Source: JABJPE01 sp036340215
Lineage (GTDB): Bacteria > Pseudomonadota > Gammaproteobacteria > Comchoanobacterales > Comchoanobacteraceae
Length of the DNA stretch: 22,809 bases
Direction of reading: 5' to 3'
Assembly (NCBI GenBank): GCA_036340215.1
Contig: JAYYZF010000043.1
Location: forward strand, 1 to 22,809
The notes under the pieces are model-generated. The model saw only the letters and a list, made by a program, of their open reading frames with translations, did not search any database and had not been told where the DNA came from. Within the stretch, counting starts at the first letter, position 1; each line of letters starts with the position of its first letter. Positions 1 to 7,765 of the stretch are shown in pieces. A program made the translations under genes and the position numbers.

Positions 1-1
1 G

Positions 2-7
2 TATAAT
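2..7 (+). promoter_or_regulatory. Candidate -10 element upstream of rsmE
   Basis: A perfect TATAAT lies 32 bases before the ATG of rsmE. It would put a transcript start near position 14 and give a leader of about 26 bases. The matching -35 box would lie left of the window and cannot be seen. This is a consensus match only, in A+T-rich DNA where such hexamers arise easily. Confidence 0.4.
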
Positions 8-39
8 TAAATATCTTTTATAAAAACACATTGGTTCTT

Positions 40-765
40 ATGAAGCAAAAACATATAGTTATATCAAATAAAATTAAAGTAGCAGAAAAAGTTATACTTA
101 CGGAAAAACAAACCCACTACCTCAGGAATGTCTTACGGAATAAAGTTGGCAACAAAATAATATTATCTAACTATGATGGAGATTACGAAGCGGAAATAAA
201 AATCATAAATATAAATAGTTGTGTGTTATTGCCAGTAAAAAAAATAAGAGAAAATAACAACAATCTTGTAAACATTCATCTTTACCAGGCGGTATGTCAG
301 CAAAAAAAATTGGATTTAATAGTACAAAAAGCAACAGAACTTGGAGTTAGATCGATTACCCCAATAACTACAACAAGAGTAAAAGTAAGAATTGATGATA
401 ACAAATCTAGAGCAAAGATTGATAGATTAAAGGAAATAGCAACAAATGCATGCCAACAATCTAAAAATAATACCTTACCCCAAATACATAACATTACCGC
501 TTTAAATAAACTAGAGTTAGAATATGATTCTATAAGTCTTTTACTAGATCCTGAAGCGAAGAACTCTTTAAAGAACATCAAAAGAAAAAATACAAATATT
601 AATTTATTTATCGGCCCGGAAGGAGGTTTTACCGAAGATGAAAAAAATATAATTACAAAACTTAATGCTGAAAAAATAAGTTTTGGACCTAGAGTTTTAA
701 GAACAGAAACAGCAGCAATAGCTGTTATTTCAGGTATAAATGTACTTTGGGGTGACTGTGGATAG
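40..765 (+). CDS. rsmE: 16S rRNA m3U1498 methyltransferase RsmE
   Basis: RsmE methylates N3 of U1498 in helix 44 of 16S rRNA, on the assembled 30S subunit, using S-adenosylmethionine. The protein is 241 residues, normal for the family. The C-terminal SPOUT trefoil-knot signature is intact: LFIGPEGGFTEDE near residues 187-199 and FGPRVLRTETA near 214-224. The segment KATELGV near residue 98 is also typical. The reading frame opens at a TTG at 31, but the ATG at 40 gives a family-like N-terminus and is preferred; neither has a clear Shine-Dalgarno sequence. The gene stands alone, and its neighbour to the right is convergent and about 310 bases away. Identity is secure; only the start is uncertain. 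Confidence 0.95.
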   Translation: MKQKHIVISNKIKVAEKVILTEKQTHYLRNVLRNKVGNKIILSNYDGDYEAEIKIININSCVLLPVKKIRENNNNLVNIHLYQAVCQQKKLDLIVQKATELGVRSITPITTTRVKVRIDDNKSRAKIDRLKEIATNACQQSKNNTLPQIHNITALNKLELEYDSISLLLDPEAKNSLKNIKRKNTNINLFIGPEGGFTEDEKNIITKLNAEKISFGPRVLRTETAAIAVISGINVLWGDCG

Positions 766-781
766 TGAAGAAGCCCGTGTA

Positions 782-814
782 AGACATAGCCCATACAGCC
801 TGTGAGATATGTCT
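782..814 (+). terminator. Weak hairpin downstream of rsmE
   Basis: AGACATA (782-788) pairs with TATGTCT (808-814), and the 19-base loop can form a further ACA/TGT pairing. It lies 17 bases after the rsmE stop. The following sequence is only loosely T-rich, without a clean T run, so this is a weak candidate for the rsmE terminator. Rho-dependent ending is equally possible. Confidence 0.25.
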
Positions 815-1047
815 CAAATATTATTCTGTTAAAAAAAATCAAATCTCAAACTTATTGATTTTACTGCTCAATAAAATTCAAATAAAAATAGCAAAAATTT
901 TTCTCCTTATAACAGCTTGCGCCACTTAATTACAAATGGTAAATTTCTAGTATTAGCTTATAAGATTTATAGCTCTGCTAAGCTTACAATGGAATGAAAA
1001 AATAAAAGGACTTTTTCACAGGACGTAACTTTCGCACGGATCAGCGA

Positions 1048-1072
1048 TGAAGAGGGGCTGGCCCCCTCTTCA
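1048..1072. repeat. Perfect 10-bp G+C-rich inverted repeat
   Basis: TGAAGAGGGG (1048-1057) and CCCCTCTTCA (1063-1072) are exact reverse complements around a 5-base loop CTGGC. The hairpin begins two bases after the stop codon of the PiT transporter gene as read on the minus strand. It could therefore block or end transcription of the long minus-strand operon. No T run follows on either strand, so it does not fit a standard intrinsic terminator. Its composition contrasts with the A+T-rich surroundings, so a dispersed intergenic repeat or the end of a small mobile element is an alternative. Confidence 0.75.
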
Positions 1073-1074
1073 CC

Positions 1075-2334
1075 TCAATATATAAAAAATGATATTATTT
1101 TAAAGAATATCATAGCCAATAGCATTCCTACTGGAAATGTAACAAACCAAGAAAGAAATATATTTCGCACAACGTTAATATTAATTGCCTCTATACCTCT
1201 TGCCATACCTACGCCTAAAACTGAACCAACAAGTATATGAGTAGTAGAAACTGGCATGCCAAGACCAGATGATATTACAACTATAGAAGCTGTTGCTAAT
1301 TGAGCAACAAATCCTCTAGTTGGAGTTAGATCAGTAATACCTTTACCAACAGTTGCAATAACTTTATAACCATATGTAGTTACTCCTAATACAATCCCAA
1401 ATGCACCAAGAAAAAAAATCCAGCCAGGAATTAGCGCATTAGCAGCAGTAGCTGATTCAGTATCGACTATAGATGCTATTGCCGCTAATGGAGCAATAGC
1501 GTTGGCAACATCGTTAGACCCATGCGCAAAAGCCATTGCACATGATGTAACTATTGCCAATGTTCCAAAAACTTTTTCGACCAAAAAATAAGAGTCCTTT
1601 AAACTTCTCTTGGCCTTATGAAGAGCAATACGCCTTAACCAAAAATAACTTAGCAAAGCAGCAATAAGTGATATTGTTAAAATAATAGCCATAGAAGTAT
1701 GAGTGGATAATTGCAAATGAAGCGTATCGATACTACCAAAAAATATAACACTAGATATTATGTTAACTACTAGAAACACGTAATAAGGAACCGTGCGTTT
1801 TGCAGCCTTAGCTGGTTTTTCTTTCTCAAAAATCGTCTTTTTCACAAGTCTGAATAAGAAATAGGAAACAATTCCAGAAAATAATGGTGTTAAGATCCAA
1901 CTTGAAAAAATTGATAATATGCTTTCCCAGTAAATATTCTCTAGACCTACGCATACCCATCCAAAACCAAAAACTGCCCCTATTATTGTATGGGTTGTTG
2001 ATACAGGCCAACCTTTTATCGAAGCTATAAACAACCATACTCCAGAGGCTAGTAATGCCGACAACATTCCACTAATTAAAAGATGAGGGTGAGCCTCAAA
2101 GGCTGACACCTTTACTATTCCATGAGAAATAGTACTAGTCACATTACCACTAGCCAATATGGAACCAAGAGCCTCGAATATAGAGGCAACTATTATGGCT
2201 TGGCGTAAAGATAATATATTAGACCCTACTGCTATTCCCATAGCATTTGCTACATCATTAGCTCCAATAGCCCATGCCATAAAAAACCCAAAAATAGCAG
2301 CCATAACTAGAATAGTGTAACCATGTTCAATCAT
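1075..2334 (-). CDS. pitA: PiT-family inorganic phosphate transporter
   Basis: This 419-residue polytopic membrane protein is the low-affinity inorganic phosphate carrier of the PiT family, which takes up metal-phosphate or phosphate with H+ or Na+. The two inverted-repeat signatures of the family are both present: GANDVANAMG near residue 24 and GSNDVANAIAP near residue 270. Each is followed by an SxxxPVSTTH-type segment (GWPVSTTHTIIG and GMPVSTTHILVG). Many hydrophobic helices surround a charged central loop with several lysines, as expected. An ATG start preceded by AAAGAGA is used. The gene is last in a minus-strand run, 14 bases after the purine nucleoside phosphorylase gene, with its usual partner (DUF47) one gene upstream. 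The family is certain; the pit symbol follows family usage. Confidence 0.93.
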   Translation of the reverse strand: MIEHGYTILVMAAIFGFFMAWAIGANDVANAMGIAVGSNILSLRQAIIVASIFEALGSILASGNVTSTISHGIVKVSAFEAHPHLLISGMLSALLASGVWLFIASIKGWPVSTTHTIIGAVFGFGWVCVGLENIYWESILSIFSSWILTPLFSGIVSYFLFRLVKKTIFEKEKPAKAAKRTVPYYVFLVVNIISSVIFFGSIDTLHLQLSTHTSMAIILTISLIAALLSYFWLRRIALHKAKRSLKDSYFLVEKVFGTLAIVTSCAMAFAHGSNDVANAIAPLAAIASIVDTESATAANALIPGWIFFLGAFGIVLGVTTYGYKVIATVGKGITDLTPTRGFVAQLATASIVVISSGLGMPVSTTHILVGSVLGVGMARGIEAININVVRNIFLSWFVTFPVGMLLAMIFFKIISFFIY

Positions 2335-2348
2335 ATTAAAAAATCTCT

Positions 2349-3194
2349 TTATTGTATTTCAATTTCTGAATTATACGTGTGTAGTGCTAAATATATATAA
2401 TGTCTAAGCAATGATATCATATTTCCACTTGCCATATTAACCCTACTTAAAGTTAACTCATGACTAAGCTCTTCATCTCCACAACCAGCAGCCAAGTTTG
2501 AAACTAATGATAAAACTGCAACCCTCATACCATAATAACGTGCTGTGATTACTTCTGGTATAGTAGACATGCCAACAACCTGTGCGCCTAATTGACGAAA
2601 AGCTCTAATTTCTGCAGGGGTTTCAAAACATGGTCCAAGAGTTCCTAGATATACACCATCGTACAAATTTATTTTGTTTCGTTCAGCTAAACCTCTTATT
2701 TTTTTTCTTAAATCCATATCGTATGCATTTTCCATGCCTAAAAAGTAATCATCAACATCAGAATCAATTAAAGGATTTTTAAACTGTAAATTGATGTGAT
2801 CTGTGATACTGACTATTGACCCTACAGGTATATTACTATCTATAGCACCCACAGCGTTGGTCATTATTATTTCCTTGCAACCAAATGCTTGTATAGACTT
2901 TAGGAAAATATGAAACGTTTTTGCTGAAGCACCTTGGTACCAATGAGGTCTTCCCTGTAAAAACAGGACGTTAATCCCCCGAAAAGAACCAAGCACAAAA
3001 TTTCCCTCGTGCCCTTTAACACTTTTTAAATCAAGGCCAGGAATAGCACTATAAGGAATTGTCTCTGCTGAATCTAATTCAGAAACCAAACCTGATAAAC
3101 CTGAACCCAAAACAATAGCAATCTCGGCGCTAAAGCCATTTTTGTTAACATCTAAGATCTTATCAATATTCTCTATTGTATCTGTCATTAGCAT
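2349..3194 (-). CDS. Class I purine nucleoside phosphorylase
   Basis: This cytosolic enzyme cleaves inosine or guanosine with phosphate into the free base and ribose-1-phosphate. With the ATG at 3194 it has 281 residues. Class I (trimeric PNP/PunA/XapA) motifs are seen in order: GSGLSGL near residue 30 (phosphate loop), GRPHWYQGA near 77, MTNAVGAI near 108, GPCFETPAEIRA near 184 with the substrate-binding Glu, VGMST near 205, and SLVSNLAAG near 228 with the purine-binding Asn. A TTG at 3206 extends the frame by four codons. The ATG at 3194 is preferred because a GAG ribosome-binding core lies at good spacing before it, just after the upstream stop. The gene sits between a DUF47 gene and a phosphate transporter gene, an apt place for a phosphate-consuming enzyme. 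Exact preference (Ino/Guo or Xao) cannot be told. Confidence 0.92.
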   Translation of the reverse strand: MLMTDTIENIDKILDVNKNGFSAEIAIVLGSGLSGLVSELDSAETIPYSAIPGLDLKSVKGHEGNFVLGSFRGINVLFLQGRPHWYQGASAKTFHIFLKSIQAFGCKEIIMTNAVGAIDSNIPVGSIVSITDHINLQFKNPLIDSDVDDYFLGMENAYDMDLRKKIRGLAERNKINLYDGVYLGTLGPCFETPAEIRAFRQLGAQVVGMSTIPEVITARYYGMRVAVLSLVSNLAAGCGDEELSHELTLSRVNMASGNMISLLRHYIYLALHTYNSEIEIQ

Positions 3195-3209
3195 AATATT
3201 ACTCAAATT

Positions 3210-3890
3210 CTAGCGAGTTACTAACATTATTAACTGAACTCCTACGCGCTGAGCAGAATCTGCCAAATTTCCTATTCGCTGTAAAACTTTGTATAAAAAC
3301 ATTGCATTAAGAGGGTTTAATTCATCTTCAATTAAAAAAACCTTGTTGCGAATTTTTCTTTGCAATTTATCATTTTCACTCTCAAGACTGTTTACATCAT
3401 CAATTATTGATTCTGTGATAGTTTGAACTGAACCAGAAAAACCAGACTCTATAACCTGGCTCAATTCAGATATAGCTTTCTCTGCTTTTACACAAGCATT
3501 AACTGAACTAGTTAGAAAAAAATTCAAATCATCGTGTATTATATTAGGAAAATCCATTTTTCTACTAAAAACTAGACCAGCCAAGTCTTCTGCAGTATTT
3601 GCTATCGAGTCTTGCTGCATGAGTAAAGAAATAATCTGGCCTTTAGGAACTGGCAAAAAAATTCCGTTGTGAAGGTTCTGACATACCTCTATTTTCAAAG
3701 AATCTGAAGAGCTCTCATCTTCACTTATTGCAAGCATTATATCCTTTGCTGATTCCCAGTTTTTTGCCAAAGATGCTTCAAAAAAAGCCTGTAACTTTAC
3801 TGCAGCTTTACAAGATTCCTGCATATGAGCTTGCAAAAGTTTAAATGGTGACTTTGCGACCATATCTAGAAATGTATTTTTAAAAACCAT
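3210..3890 (-). CDS. DUF47 (PhoU-like) phosphate transport accessory protein
   Basis: This 226-residue soluble, largely helical protein matches the DUF47/TIGR00153 family, relatives of PhoU that are commonly encoded beside PiT transporters and thought to modulate phosphate uptake. Family-like features are the opening SPFKLLQAHM, the repeated acidic helices such as EDLAGLVFSRKMDFP near residue 97, and the C-terminal segment FLYKVLQRIGNLADSAQRVG. The charged, heptad-rich stretch near residues 160-185 fits a helical bundle. An ATG start with GAGG about eight bases upstream is used. In most genomes this gene directly abuts pit; here a nucleoside phosphorylase gene lies between them. The molecular role of the family is not well defined. 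Confidence 0.88.
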   Translation of the reverse strand: MVFKNTFLDMVAKSPFKLLQAHMQESCKAAVKLQAFFEASLAKNWESAKDIMLAISEDESSSDSLKIEVCQNLHNGIFLPVPKGQIISLLMQQDSIANTAEDLAGLVFSRKMDFPNIIHDDLNFFLTSSVNACVKAEKAISELSQVIESGFSGSVQTITESIIDDVNSLESENDKLQRKIRNKVFLIEDELNPLNAMFLYKVLQRIGNLADSAQRVGVQLIMLVTR

Positions 3891-3899
3891 AAATAAACC

Positions 3900-4100
3900 T
3901 CAGTAATTTTGACTACTGTTTAACATCCACACACAGTAAGAAATAAAACAAATAAGAAGAATAGCTAGTATGCCAAGTGTATACATACTTTTGACTATGT
4001 TCTCACCTGAAAAAGCTCCTTTTTGGTTTCTAACCACTCCGTACAACATGAACGCGAGAGAGAGTGCGACAAGTAAATATAATATTTCATCCCATGCCAT
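3900..4100 (-). CDS. Small two-helix membrane protein of unknown function
   Basis: This 66-residue protein is not recognised. It has two predicted membrane helices, about residues 5-24 and 39-61. They are joined by a short basic, Gly/Ser-containing loop (RNQKGAFSGENIVKS), so both ends probably lie on the same side. An in-frame ATG is preceded by TAGGTGA at good spacing. The gene lies 13 bases after pyk and 9 bases before the DUF47 gene, so it is almost surely co-transcribed with glycolytic and phosphate genes. Good ribosome-binding site, tight packing and coherent hydrophobic pattern make it a genuine gene. A role with the PiT transporter or in the membrane near glycolysis would be pure inference. 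Confidence 0.75.
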   Translation of the reverse strand: MAWDEILYLLVALSLAFMLYGVVRNQKGAFSGENIVKSMYTLGILAILLICFISYCVWMLNSSQNY

Positions 4101-4113
4101 AATTTTTCACCTA

Positions 4114-5553
4114 TCAAACTACTTTACGAACATTTCCTACTTCTAATACTTTCACTGCATTTATACCTTCTTCCATACCCATATAATCACCCTTTGTAAG
4201 GACAATATAGTCTCCTTTTACTAAAAAGCCAAGGCCTTCAAGAAAAGAAACTGTGTTAAAATTTACCAAACCATATGGAGAGTCAGTTACATCAAAGTAA
4301 AAGGGAAATACATCCCTGTAAAGCTTCATCTTTCGGATAGATTGTATGTTTCTACTCAGACCATATATTGGTATACCACTTCTCACTCTAGACATCCAAA
4401 GTGACGTTCTTCCTGATTCAGTAAGAGCAACTATAGCCTTTGCATTAACATTATTTGCTAGTTGTATAGCAGAAATAGCAACCTGTTTTTCAATATGGTT
4501 ACACCCGGGATAATTACGGTTCTCTAGAAATTCAACATTATACTTTTCAGCACTTTTACAAACTTTACTCACTGTAGTTATTACAGTTTCAGGATATGAG
4601 CCAACTGCCGTCTCTGCTGAAAGCATAACTGCATCAGTACCATCTAATACAGCGTTAGCAACATCTGAAACCTCTGCTCTAGTTGGAACACTATTATCTA
4701 TCATAGATTCCATCATTTGGGTTGCTACTATTACAGGCTTAGACAATGATTTTGCTATCTTCGTGAGCTTTTTTTGTATGCCAGGAACCTCAGAAGCACC
4801 TACCTCAATAGCCAAGTCACCACGAGCAACCATTATAGCGTCAGATGCACTAATAATATCCTCTGCATTAATCGTTGCTTCTACTCTCTCAATCTTGGCA
4901 ACAATACTGGCCTTACTGCCCAAATCCTGAAGAAGAGACTTACAATATTCCAATTCAGATGCAGTTCTGATAAATGAAAAAGCTATATAGTCAGCACCCA
5001 ATCTTACTGCGTGCTCCATATCTTTTATGTCTTTAGGGGTGATGGCATCTGCCGATATTCCTCCACCTTTGATATTAATTCCTTTATTATTTGAAATTTC
5101 ATATGAAACCAAAACCAAACAAATAATTTTTTTTTGCGAAATTTCTTCAACTTGTAGTCTTAATTCACCGTCACCTATTATAATTATATCCCCAATGGAA
5201 ACATCGTTATGTAAATTTTTATAGTCCAATCCTACTCCATTCTCATCACCATGTTTTTCAGGAATGTCTGGGTCCAAAATAAATTTATTTCCCTTAATCA
5301 ATGAAACTTTGCCATCTTTAAATGTAGAAACTCTAATCTTTGGGCCTTGCATATCAGCCAAAATAGCGACCTCTTGTTTTAAACTTAATGATTCTTTCCT
5401 TACCATATTGAAAAGATCTTCATGATCAGCACTAGTACCATGAGAAAAGTTTATTCTAAAAATATCCACGCCCTTTCTTACAAGAGATGAGATTGAGGCT
5501 GAATTCGCAGTAGCTGGACCCAAAGTTGCAACTATTTTGGTTCTTCTTTCCAT
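4114..5553 (-). CDS. pyk: Pyruvate kinase
   Basis: Pyruvate kinase converts phosphoenolpyruvate and ADP to pyruvate and ATP, the last step of glycolysis. The 479-residue length matches bacterial enzymes. Motifs in order are KIVATLGPAT (6-15), RINFSHG (about 33-39), the B-domain entry ADMQGPKIR near 65, ARGDLAIEVG near 238, ATQMMESM near 279, and PTRAEVSDVANAVLDGTDAVMLSAET near 289-314, cut here only by description of its ends: it begins PTRAEV and finishes SAET. The segment DIIIIGDGELRL lies in the B domain. The C-terminal regulatory domain is present. The ATG lies six bases after the pgk stop with only a weak ribosome-binding sequence, suggesting coupling to pgk translation. The isozyme type (pykA or pykF) cannot be assigned. 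Confidence 0.96.
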   Translation of the reverse strand: MERRTKIVATLGPATANSASISSLVRKGVDIFRINFSHGTSADHEDLFNMVRKESLSLKQEVAILADMQGPKIRVSTFKDGKVSLIKGNKFILDPDIPEKHGDENGVGLDYKNLHNDVSIGDIIIIGDGELRLQVEEISQKKIICLVLVSYEISNNKGINIKGGGISADAITPKDIKDMEHAVRLGADYIAFSFIRTASELEYCKSLLQDLGSKASIVAKIERVEATINAEDIISASDAIMVARGDLAIEVGASEVPGIQKKLTKIAKSLSKPVIVATQMMESMIDNSVPTRAEVSDVANAVLDGTDAVMLSAETAVGSYPETVITTVSKVCKSAEKYNVEFLENRNYPGCNHIEKQVAISAIQLANNVNAKAIVALTESGRTSLWMSRVRSGIPIYGLSRNIQSIRKMKLYRDVFPFYFDVTDSPYGLVNFNTVSFLEGLGFLVKGDYIVLTKGDYMGMEEGINAVKVLEVGNVRKVV

Positions 5554-5559
5554 TCTAAA

Positions 5560-6714
5560 TCACTTTTTTTCTAAAAAATCTAACACTGGTAAAGTCTTCT
5601 TAGAGATCAACTCAAGAAAAGCTCCACCGCCGGTTGATACGTATGAAATATCTTGCAGCATTTTTGCTGAAGTTAAGACCCTTATAGTATCTCCTCCACC
5701 AACTAAGCTCTTAGCGGAGGCTGTAGCTACGCTTTTAGCAAAAGAAATACTACCATTGGCATAAATCTCTTTTTCAAACATACCCAAAGGACCATTCCAA
5801 AGTATAGTATCTGACTTAAGAGCAATAGTAGCAAGAGCTTTTACTGTTTTTTTACCAACATCGAATATTATATCATCATCCTTGACACCACTTAGATCTC
5901 TGATTTCATCAGTTGTATTAAACTTATCATTTGCAACAATAAAATCTTGAGGAAGATACAATAAAACACCTTTATCATTTGCCTTATTGATAATTTCTCT
6001 AGCAGTGTCTAGCTTCTCATCCTCACAAAGAGATTTACCAATATTATGTCCCTGAGACTTTAGAAAAGTATTAGCCATACCACCGACAACAGCCAAAATA
6101 TCGACCATGTCTAAGAGAGAATCAATAAGTTCAATCTTTCCCGATATTTTAGCTCCGCCAATAACAGCTGTACATGGTCTACCAGGATCATGCATAAACT
6201 CCGATACTGTATCTAACTCCTCGCTTAAAAGTAAACCAGCACAACTGTCTTTTGCAAAATCCATAACTCCGTAAGTAGAAGCGTGTTTACGATGTGCAGA
6301 AGCAAAAGCATCCATCACATATAAATCACAACAATCAGACATTCTTTTAGCTAGTTCTGGGGAATTTTCTGTTTCACCAAGAAAAAACCTAGTATTCTGA
6401 TATAAATAAACAAAATTGCTGTCAAACTTAGTAGCGGAATCAAAGTTATCTAGAAACTTAACTTTTTTCCCCAGGTATTCCTCTATATATACTTTTACAC
6501 ATTCTAATGAATATTTAGGATCGTAATCAGAAGGCCTACCAAGATGGCTCATCACACAGCATATGCCTCCTTGATCAATAATGTATTTTAATGTTGATAT
6601 AGAGCGACTTATCCTGGTAACGTCTTTGACCACACCGTTTTCGAGAGGGACATTCAAGTCAGAACGCACTAGTACAACTTTATTCTTTAGATTGTAGTCC
6701 TGTATTTTTCTCAT
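5560..6714 (-). CDS. pgk: Phosphoglycerate kinase
   Basis: Phosphoglycerate kinase transfers phosphate from 1,3-bisphosphoglycerate to ADP in the cytosol. The protein has 384 residues, close to the usual 387-400. It shows VLVRSDLNVP near 14-23 (substrate-binding Asp and Asn), MSHLGRP near 56-62, DAFASAHR near 135-142, and the nucleotide-domain motifs WNGPLGMFE near 303 and GGGDT near 336, with STGGGAFLELI near 357. The ATG is preceded by AGGAAGA about ten bases upstream. It follows gap by 49 bases and precedes pyk by six, placing the two ATP-generating glycolytic kinases side by side. No odd residues were noticed. Confidence 0.97.
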   Translation of the reverse strand: MRKIQDYNLKNKVVLVRSDLNVPLENGVVKDVTRISRSISTLKYIIDQGGICCVMSHLGRPSDYDPKYSLECVKVYIEEYLGKKVKFLDNFDSATKFDSNFVYLYQNTRFFLGETENSPELAKRMSDCCDLYVMDAFASAHRKHASTYGVMDFAKDSCAGLLLSEELDTVSEFMHDPGRPCTAVIGGAKISGKIELIDSLLDMVDILAVVGGMANTFLKSQGHNIGKSLCEDEKLDTAREIINKANDKGVLLYLPQDFIVANDKFNTTDEIRDLSGVKDDDIIFDVGKKTVKALATIALKSDTILWNGPLGMFEKEIYANGSISFAKSVATASAKSLVGGGDTIRVLTSAKMLQDISYVSTGGGAFLELISKKTLPVLDFLEKK

Positions 6715-6763
6715 ACAAATATTTCTTCCTAAAATAAACAGGTAATTTTAATTAAGTTTAACC

Positions 6764-7765
6764 TTAAAACAAGGACATGGTTGTATCAAGCATTCTGTTT
6801 GCAAAACCCCACTCATTATCATACCAGGCCATAACTTTTACAGTATTATCTATCACCCTAGTTTGAGTCAAATCAGCGATTGAAGACGAACTATTATGGT
6901 TAAAATCAATTGAAACTAACGGCAACTCATTTATAGATAGAACTCCTTTCAAAATTCCTTTGGAAGCTTCCTCTAAAATTTCATTGACCTCAGTTACTGA
7001 AGTTTTTTTGATAGCTTGAAATGTTAAATCAACTACAGATACATTAGCAGTAGGAACCCTTATTGCAAAACCATCCAAACGCCCAGATAACTCTGGGATT
7101 ACTAAACCTATTGCTGCTGCTGCACCTGTTTTTGTTGGAATCATTGATAATCCAGCTGCACGAGCTCTTCTCAAGTCTTTGTGGTAAATATCGGTAATGC
7201 TTTGATCACTAGTATAAGCATGTATTGTTGTCATTAAGCCATTCTGAATGCCGATTTTTTCATGTAATGGTAAAACCAGTGGCGCCAAACAATTGGTTGT
7301 ACAAGAAGCATTTGATATAACCTCATGTTTATCTGAAATTACGTTATGATTAACACCATAGACTACAGTGGCATCAACATCATTACCAGCTGGAGCTGAA
7401 ATCAGGACTTTTTTTGCGCCAGCACGAAGATGAGCACTCGATTTTTCTTTACTAGAAAATATACCCGTACATTCATGAACTACATCAATGTCAAGATCTC
7501 CCCAAGGCAAACTACCTGGGTTTCTTTCCTGAAAAAAAGCTACTTCTTTATCGTTTATCTTTACCTTATCTCCTTTTACTTCTAGCTTGAAATCAAAAAT
7601 TCCGTGGACAGAGTCATACTTAAGTAGGTGTAGTAATGTTTTAGTGTCAGCCAAATCATTAATAGCTACAATTTCAATATCACTATCTTTGTAATTCTCA
7701 TATAAAGCACGAAAAACATTACGCCCTATCCTTCCAAAGCCATTTATTGCTACCTTAATTCCCAT
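6764..7765 (-). CDS. gap: Glyceraldehyde-3-phosphate dehydrogenase
   Basis: This enzyme oxidises and phosphorylates glyceraldehyde-3-phosphate to 1,3-bisphosphoglycerate using NAD and free phosphate. It is 333 residues and opens with the Rossmann motif INGFGRIGRN. AINDLAD near residue 33 has the Asp expected for NAD rather than NADP preference. The catalytic cysteine sits in SNASCTTNC near residue 154, the partner histidine in TTIHAYTSDQ near 181, and WYDNEWGFANRM is near the C-terminus. The gene overlaps the end of tkt by 11 bases. Its strong ribosome-binding sequence GAGGAGGAG is formed by three Glu codons of tkt, so translation of the two is likely coupled. It is the phosphate-consuming step of glycolysis in an operon that also encodes a phosphate importer. 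Confidence 0.97.
   Translation of the reverse strand: MGIKVAINGFGRIGRNVFRALYENYKDSDIEIVAINDLADTKTLLHLLKYDSVHGIFDFKLEVKGDKVKINDKEVAFFQERNPGSLPWGDLDIDVVHECTGIFSSKEKSSAHLRAGAKKVLISAPAGNDVDATVVYGVNHNVISDKHEVISNASCTTNCLAPLVLPLHEKIGIQNGLMTTIHAYTSDQSITDIYHKDLRRARAAGLSMIPTKTGAAAAIGLVIPELSGRLDGFAIRVPTANVSVVDLTFQAIKKTSVTEVNEILEEASKGILKGVLSINELPLVSIDFNHNSSSSIADLTQTRVIDNTVKVMAWYDNEWGFANRMLDTTMSLF

Larger units (their letters stand above)
766..1074. other. Gene-free region between rsmE and the PiT transporter gene
   Basis: This 309-bp interval between two convergent genes holds no plausible coding sequence. Near rsmE there is a 7-bp inverted repeat (782-788 with 808-814). The middle (about 830-1010) is A+T-rich with no recognised feature. 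The right end (about 1019-1072) is markedly more G+C-rich than its surroundings and ends in a perfect 10-bp hairpin abutting the transporter stop codon. The region may simply terminate both convergent transcripts, or it may hold the remnant of a short repeat or mobile element. Nothing seen here decides between these. Confidence 0.6.

Noticed and set aside
297..842. Long open frame on the minus strand (181 codons) opposite rsmE
   Set aside because: It is the antisense shadow of rsmE and has no family motif. It needs a start in the gene-free gap without a convincing ribosome-binding site.
1048..1072. Hairpin considered as a standard intrinsic terminator
   Set aside because: The stem is strong but no T run follows on either strand, so it is reported as an inverted repeat instead.
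2335..3230. Possible purine riboswitch controlling the PNP gene
   Set aside because: Only about 15 bases separate the DUF47 stop from the PNP start; there is no leader that could hold an aptamer.
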